Origin: Verrucomicrobiota bacterium
GTDB lineage: Bacteria > Verrucomicrobiota > Verrucomicrobiia > Verrucomicrobiales > Verrucomicrobiaceae
Assembly: GCA_021413535.1 (NCBI GenBank)
Contig: JAIOQF010000042.1
Location: 1-9,981, forward strand
Direction of reading: 5' to 3'
Length of the DNA: 9,981 nt
A model generated the notes under the pieces. It made no database searches and was not told where the DNA came from. It saw nothing but the letters and a program-made list of their open reading frames with translations. Position numbers and translations under genes: made by a program. Of the stretch, positions 6,034-9,981 are shown piece after piece (the first letter of the stretch is position 1; each line of letters opens with the position of its first letter).

Positions 6034-7815
6034 TCAGCTGATCTTCTCCAGCAGATACGCCAGCAAATCCTTGATGGCGATGCGCTCCTGCTTCTGGGAA
6101 TCGCGCTCGCGCACGGTCACGGTGTCGAGCAGTTCGGGGCCTTTCTCGCCGAGCGTGTCGAAGTCGATGGTGACGCCGAAGGGTGTGCCTGCTTCGTCTT
6201 GACGGGCGTAACGACGACCGATGCTGGCGGTTTCGTCCCAGAAACAGTTCAGGTGCTTTTTGAGCAGTCCATAAACTTCACGCGCTTTGGCCAAAATTTC
6301 GGGTTTGTTCTTCACCAGCGGGAACACGCCGACCTTGATTGGTGCGATGCGCGGATGGATGCGCATCACAGTGATGAATTCCTTTTTGCCTTTGTCGTCA
6401 GTCTTCTCTGATTCATCGAAAGCTTGGGACAAGACCGCGAGCGCAAGGCGGTCGAGACCAGCGGACGGCTCGATGACATGTGGCACATAATTGCCTTTGA
6501 AAAGACGGTCAAACCAGGCGCGCACGTCTGCTTCGTTCATTGGAGCACCCTTGGTCTTCGTGTTTTCCGAGGCGAGTCGCTTCTGTATCATCGCTTCTTT
6601 TTGTTCGTCGCTCAGCTTCGCAACGGCGGCCTTGAGTTCGTCGTCGAAGAACTCCTGTGGTTTGCCGCTGTGCTTTTGATGCTGGCCTAAATCGAAGTCT
6701 CCGCGCGCAGCGATGCCTTCCAGTTCGTCAGTGCCGAATGGAAATTTGAACAAAATGTCCACGCAAGCGCGGGCGTAATGCGCGAGGTCCTCCTTGGGTT
6801 GCTCGAAATACTCCAGAACATCCGGGCCGAGGCCGATGCTGGCATAGAACTTCGTGCGTTGATCGACCCAGTAGCGGTGCCAGAGTTCCCAGCCCCAGTT
6901 GGGCTGCGGCGTGCTGAGATCGGTATCCCTGCTCCACGGCGCGATAGCACCGTGAATGATCTCGATAGCTTCATCAGGTTTGATGAAGAACTCGAGCTCC
7001 ATCTGTTCAAACTCACGCGAGCGAAAGGTGAAGTTCTTCGGCGTGACTTCGTTGCGGAAGGCCTTGCCGATCTGGCAGATGCCGAAGGGAACCTTTACAC
7101 GCGAGGAATCGAGCACATTCTTGAATTGTGCGAAGATCGCCTGCGCGGTCTCGGGGCGAAGGTAGGCAACGTCCGCCTCGGTCGCCGTGGGGCCCACATA
7201 AGTCTTGAGCATGAGATTGAACGGGCGGGCTTCGTTTAAGAGTCCGCCGGTTTCGGGATGGAAATCGACCGAACCCTCGATGACGTCGATCTTTTCCTCG
7301 CCGAGCAAGGTGATCTCCTCGACCTTGCCGGCTGCGGCTCCAGCTCCTTGTGCAATCAACTGCCGCACACGCTTGCGAAAACTCTCGATGTGCTCGCCCT
7401 GCTTCATCAGCACGGTATACGAGCGGTCGAGCCTCCATTCCGTAGGCGCATGGGCTCCGCTGAACTTCATCACCGTGCCTGCCTGCGGCTCGACGTGATC
7501 GGCTCGCACGCGTTTGTTGGTGAGGGAACACTCGCGCATCATGTCCGCGAACGTGTCCACGTGGCCGCTCGCCTTCCAGATCGCGGGATGCATGATGATC
7601 GTCGCATCGAGTCCAACCACGTCTTCGCGCTCGCGGGTCATGGCTTTCCACCAAGCTTCGCGCAGGTTGCGTTTGAGTTCTGCGCCGAGCGGGCCGTAGT
7701 CCCAGAAACCGCCGATGCCACCGTAGATTTCGCTGGATTGATAAATAAAGCCGCGACGCTTGCAGAGGCTTACGAGTTTTTCCATGAAGGCGGTGTCTTT
7801 TTTATCGGCGGACAT
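6034..7815 (-). CDS. glyQS: Glycyl-tRNA synthetase, dimeric (alpha2) type
   Basis: A 593-residue class II synthetase that charges tRNA-Gly in the cytoplasm. It is the single-chain homodimeric form, not the separate GlyQ/GlyS alpha-beta form. The N-terminal FIYQSSEIYGGIGGFWDYGPLG (23-44) is diagnostic. Class II motif 2 is FRNEVTPKNFTFRSREFEQME (253-273), motif 3 is EPSAGLDRLALA (449-460), and the anticodon-binding domain begins near IAPIKVGVFPL (490-500). TYVGPTATEADVAYLRPETAQ (205-225) is also characteristic. It is longer than the ~460-510 residues usual in bacteria: extra sequence appears at about 115-195 and 385-440. The region after the glycine-pocket helix has no Cys-x2-Cys zinc pair. The gene is essential. 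Seventy-one bases separate it from the upstream L,D-transpeptidase, and the leader shows no Shine-Dalgarno sequence and no T-box that I can recognise. Confidence 0.96.
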   Translation of the reverse strand: MSADKKDTAFMEKLVSLCKRRGFIYQSSEIYGGIGGFWDYGPLGAELKRNLREAWWKAMTREREDVVGLDATIIMHPAIWKASGHVDTFADMMRECSLTNKRVRADHVEPQAGTVMKFSGAHAPTEWRLDRSYTVLMKQGEHIESFRKRVRQLIAQGAGAAAGKVEEITLLGEEKIDVIEGSVDFHPETGGLLNEARPFNLMLKTYVGPTATEADVAYLRPETAQAIFAQFKNVLDSSRVKVPFGICQIGKAFRNEVTPKNFTFRSREFEQMELEFFIKPDEAIEIIHGAIAPWSRDTDLSTPQPNWGWELWHRYWVDQRTKFYASIGLGPDVLEYFEQPKEDLAHYARACVDILFKFPFGTDELEGIAARGDFDLGQHQKHSGKPQEFFDDELKAAVAKLSDEQKEAMIQKRLASENTKTKGAPMNEADVRAWFDRLFKGNYVPHVIEPSAGLDRLALAVLSQAFDESEKTDDKGKKEFITVMRIHPRIAPIKVGVFPLVKNKPEILAKAREVYGLLKKHLNCFWDETASIGRRYARQDEAGTPFGVTIDFDTLGEKGPELLDTVTVRERDSQKQERIAIKDLLAYLLEKIS

Positions 7816-7886
7816 GAGTCGTTAAATGGGGATTTGAGGGCGGGGAACAACGCACGACTGACGCGATGCGCAAGCGGGATGCTCAA

Positions 7887-8462
7887 TCACGGTGGAAGCT
7901 GATCTGGCGGCGGCAGCGGCCCGGGAAGAATATCGACGCGGGCACCGGTTCCGATTTGATCGTAGAGCCAGAGAACGTGCTGGGATGCCATGCGCACGCA
8001 GCCGTAACTCGCAGGCTGGCCAAGTTTATATTCCTCGGCGGTGCCGTGAATGTAGATGTTGCGGTCGTAACTGTTGTCATTCCACGATTCCTTGCCCTTC
8101 AACCAAAGGATGCGAGTGACGATGGGGTCGCGACCGGGTGCATTCGGCTGGACGATCTCGCCCGTGGGCTGACGGCTGGTAAATTTCATTCCGGCGGGCT
8201 GGCCGTCGCCGATTTTCTTGGCGATTTCGAGTCGTCCCAGTGGCGTGCCATAGGAGCCGGGCGTGTTCGAGAGGCAGAATTTCGATGTGCTGACTGGAAA
8301 CATGGTGACGAATTTCCCTTCGTCAAAGAGCGCCATGCGCTGCTGCGCGACGCTGACCACGAGGCGATGCCGCTTGTCGGCGCAACTGGCGAGCAACAGG
8401 CATGCCGTCAGGGCGATGATGATTTGTCCTTTCATGCCCTTGCTAAAGCGCGGAATTCGCAT
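7887..8462 (-). CDS. L,D-transpeptidase (YkuD domain) lipoprotein
   Basis: A 191-residue envelope protein. A lipoprotein signal runs from Met10 (IIIALTACLLLASC), with lipobox Leu24-Ala-Ser-Cys27. The YkuD catalytic signature IHGTAEEYKLGQPASYGCVRM occupies 138-158, with His139 and nucleophile Cys155, and SNTPGSYGTPLG (65-76) is the usual earlier motif. Such enzymes form 3-3 cross-links in peptidoglycan or attach proteins to it. The listed start (8462) has GGAG at good spacing. Met10 (base 8435) gives a cleaner signal peptide (MKGQIIIAL) and has AAGGGC just ahead, so it may be the true start. The C-terminus is a short proline-rich tail (PGPLPPPDQLPP). It is the first gene of the minus-strand cluster and divergent from the amidase gene. 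Family and catalytic residues are clear; its exact substrate is not. Confidence 0.92.
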   Translation of the reverse strand: MRIPRFSKGMKGQIIIALTACLLLASCADKRHRLVVSVAQQRMALFDEGKFVTMFPVSTSKFCLSNTPGSYGTPLGRLEIAKKIGDGQPAGMKFTSRQPTGEIVQPNAPGRDPIVTRILWLKGKESWNDNSYDRNIYIHGTAEEYKLGQPASYGCVRMASQHVLWLYDQIGTGARVDILPGPLPPPDQLPP

Positions 8463-8523
8463 CTTCTCCAGTCTTTCCGTTGAGTTCCGTTTGCATCGCG
8501 CTCAATTCATTCTTTCATCAGGC
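8463..8523. promoter_or_regulatory. Divergent intergenic region, L,D-transpeptidase / amidase
   Basis: Sixty-one bases separate the two divergent starts, so a promoter for at least one gene is expected here or just inside the other gene. I see no -35/-10 pair close to consensus on either strand; the best -35-like hexamer is TTGAGT at 8480-8485, without a good partner. The call rests on gene arrangement only. Confidence 0.3.
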
Positions 8524-9390
<867 letters not shown>

Positions 9391-9394
9391 AGGC

Positions 9395-9423
9395 TTGGCA
9401 ATGCTCGCGAGTCGAGGTATAGT
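9395..9423 (+). promoter_or_regulatory. Sigma70-type promoter of the toxin-antitoxin pair
   Basis: TTGGCA (9395-9400) and TATAGT (9418-9423) each match the sigma70 consensus at 5 of 6 bases, with the ideal 17-base spacer. The usual start, about 7 bases after the -10, falls on or next to the antitoxin ATG at 9430, so the transcript should be leaderless or nearly so. The promoter lies in the 39-base gap after the amidase gene. Confidence 0.6.
9404..9411. promoter_or_regulatory. Palindrome in the promoter spacer, possible autoregulatory operator
   Basis: CTCGCGAG is a perfect 8-base palindrome lying wholly between the -35 and -10 elements. Antitoxins with a helix-turn-helix often repress their own promoter from such a place. 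Eight bases is short and could be chance. Confidence 0.3.
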
Positions 9424-9429
9424 CCGCGC

Positions 9430-9696
9430 ATGAGTGCCGTCGTCGTTGAATACCCCGAAGCCTGGCTGCCCGTGATGGGCACCGATGCAGAGCATTTTGC
9501 ACAGGATGTGAGCATGGCATCGGCCGTGAAATTGTTCGAGATGAAAAAACTCACATCGGGCCAGGCCGCCAAGCTCGCTGGCATTCCTCGAGTAGAATTC
9601 ATGCTAACGTGTCATCGCTGGGGCGCAGCCACAGTGGATTGGAGCGACGAAGAAATCCGTGCGGAATTTGAGGGGGAGTTCCCAGGCAAGAAATGA
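9430..9696 (+). CDS. UPF0175-family antitoxin
   Basis: An 88-residue protein of the UPF0175 family, predicted antitoxins of PIN-like toxins. The core SMASAVKLFEMKKLTSGQAAKL (28-49) followed by AGIPRVEFMLTCHRWG (50-65) is the family helix-turn-helix, with recognition helices around 42-58. The acidic tail (WSDEEIRAEFEGEF, 71-84) probably contacts the toxin. Its stop overlaps the next gene's start by 4 bases (ATGA), the usual antitoxin-first, coupled layout. It should neutralise the downstream nuclease and may repress its own promoter. A GAGG lies about 12 bases before the ATG but overlaps the promoter and probably is not transcribed. Family assignment is good; the toxin-antitoxin role follows from the pairing. 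Confidence 0.88.
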   Translation: MSAVVVEYPEAWLPVMGTDAEHFAQDVSMASAVKLFEMKKLTSGQAAKLAGIPRVEFMLTCHRWGAATVDWSDEEIRAEFEGEFPGKK

Positions 9697-9981
9697 CGGG
9701 AATCATCATCTGTGATGCGGGGCCTTTGATTGCGCTTGGCAGCATCGGTGAACTTCGCCTTTTAAAAGAACTCTTTGTGGAGGTGATTGTCCCAGGAGCA
9801 GTTGCAGATGAGATTCAGATCGAACAAGGCACACTCCCCGGTGCGTTGGCTTTCCGCGATGCGTCTTGGTTGAAAATCTTACGTTCTACGAGTCCTCCAG
9901 ATCCCCTTCTCACGATCACGTTGGATGCAGGCGAGAGGTCGGTTATTGAATTGGCCCGTGAGAATCCAGGCTCTGCAGTCC
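9693..9981 (+). CDS. DUF3368 PIN-like toxin nuclease, 3'-truncated
   Basis: The first 96 residues of a protein that runs off the right edge. It begins MTGIIICDAGPLIALGSIGE, the usual start of DUF3368 PIN-like proteins. The acidic residues expected to bind metal are visible: Asp8, Glu40 (VPGAVADEI) and Glu81 (TLDAGERSVIELA). The remaining ~60 residues with the last acidic cluster should lie beyond the window. PIN-like toxins are RNases that stop translation when released from their antitoxin. The ATG overlaps the antitoxin stop by 4 bases, with AGG 6 bases ahead. Toxicity is inferred from the family and gene arrangement. Confidence 0.85.
   Translation, partial: MTGIIICDAGPLIALGSIGELRLLKELFVEVIVPGAVADEIQIEQGTLPGALAFRDASWLKILRSTSPPDPLLTITLDAGERSVIELARENPGSAV

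Noticed and set aside
7258..7902. A 214-codon plus-strand open frame over the glycyl-tRNA synthetase 5' part
   Set aside because: It is antisense to a highly conserved gene and its translation resembles no known protein.
8263..8523. Extended N-terminus of the carbamoylputrescine amidase
   Set aside because: It is antisense to the start of the L,D-transpeptidase. The conserved fold begins at the ATG at 8524 and gives the normal family length.

Overview
The window reads as ordinary chromosomal DNA from a moderately GC-rich bacterium, most likely a member of the Verrucomicrobiota or a related PVC-group lineage. This is an inference from gene content: a transmembrane Ser/Thr kinase with a lectin-like outer domain, a SMUG1-type uracil-DNA glycosylase, a dimeric-type glycyl-tRNA synthetase, and starts mostly without a Shine-Dalgarno sequence. 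There is no rRNA, tRNA, CRISPR array, insertion sequence or phage gene. Genes are tightly packed and no stretch over 300 bases lacks a gene.

Left part, plus strand (1-4172): the 3' portion of a receptor-like Ser/Thr protein kinase, whose stop overlaps the start of a SMUG1-type uracil-DNA glycosylase. An 85-base gap with a perfect 16-base palindrome follows, then a polytopic membrane protein resembling the HTTM / vitamin-K-dependent carboxylase membrane domain, with an unrecognised soluble tail.

Middle part, minus strand (8462 down to 4181), probably one transcription unit in the order: an L,D-transpeptidase lipoprotein, glycyl-tRNA synthetase, an AlkD-type DNA alkylation repair glycosylase, and a GT-B glycosyltransferase. 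The glycosyltransferase is split over two reading frames by an apparent one-base deletion. It converges on the membrane-protein gene with only 8 bases between the stops.

Right part, plus strand (8524-9981): an N-carbamoylputrescine amidase transcribed divergently from the L,D-transpeptidase, then a predicted toxin-antitoxin pair (UPF0175 antitoxin and DUF3368 PIN-like toxin, the toxin cut by the window edge). The pair has a near-consensus promoter placed so that its transcript should be leaderless or nearly so.

I see no convincing new multi-gene system. The points most worth a second look are the frameshifted glycosyltransferase, the kinase-glycosylase overlap, the toxin-antitoxin promoter and the membrane protein with the unrecognised C-terminal domain.
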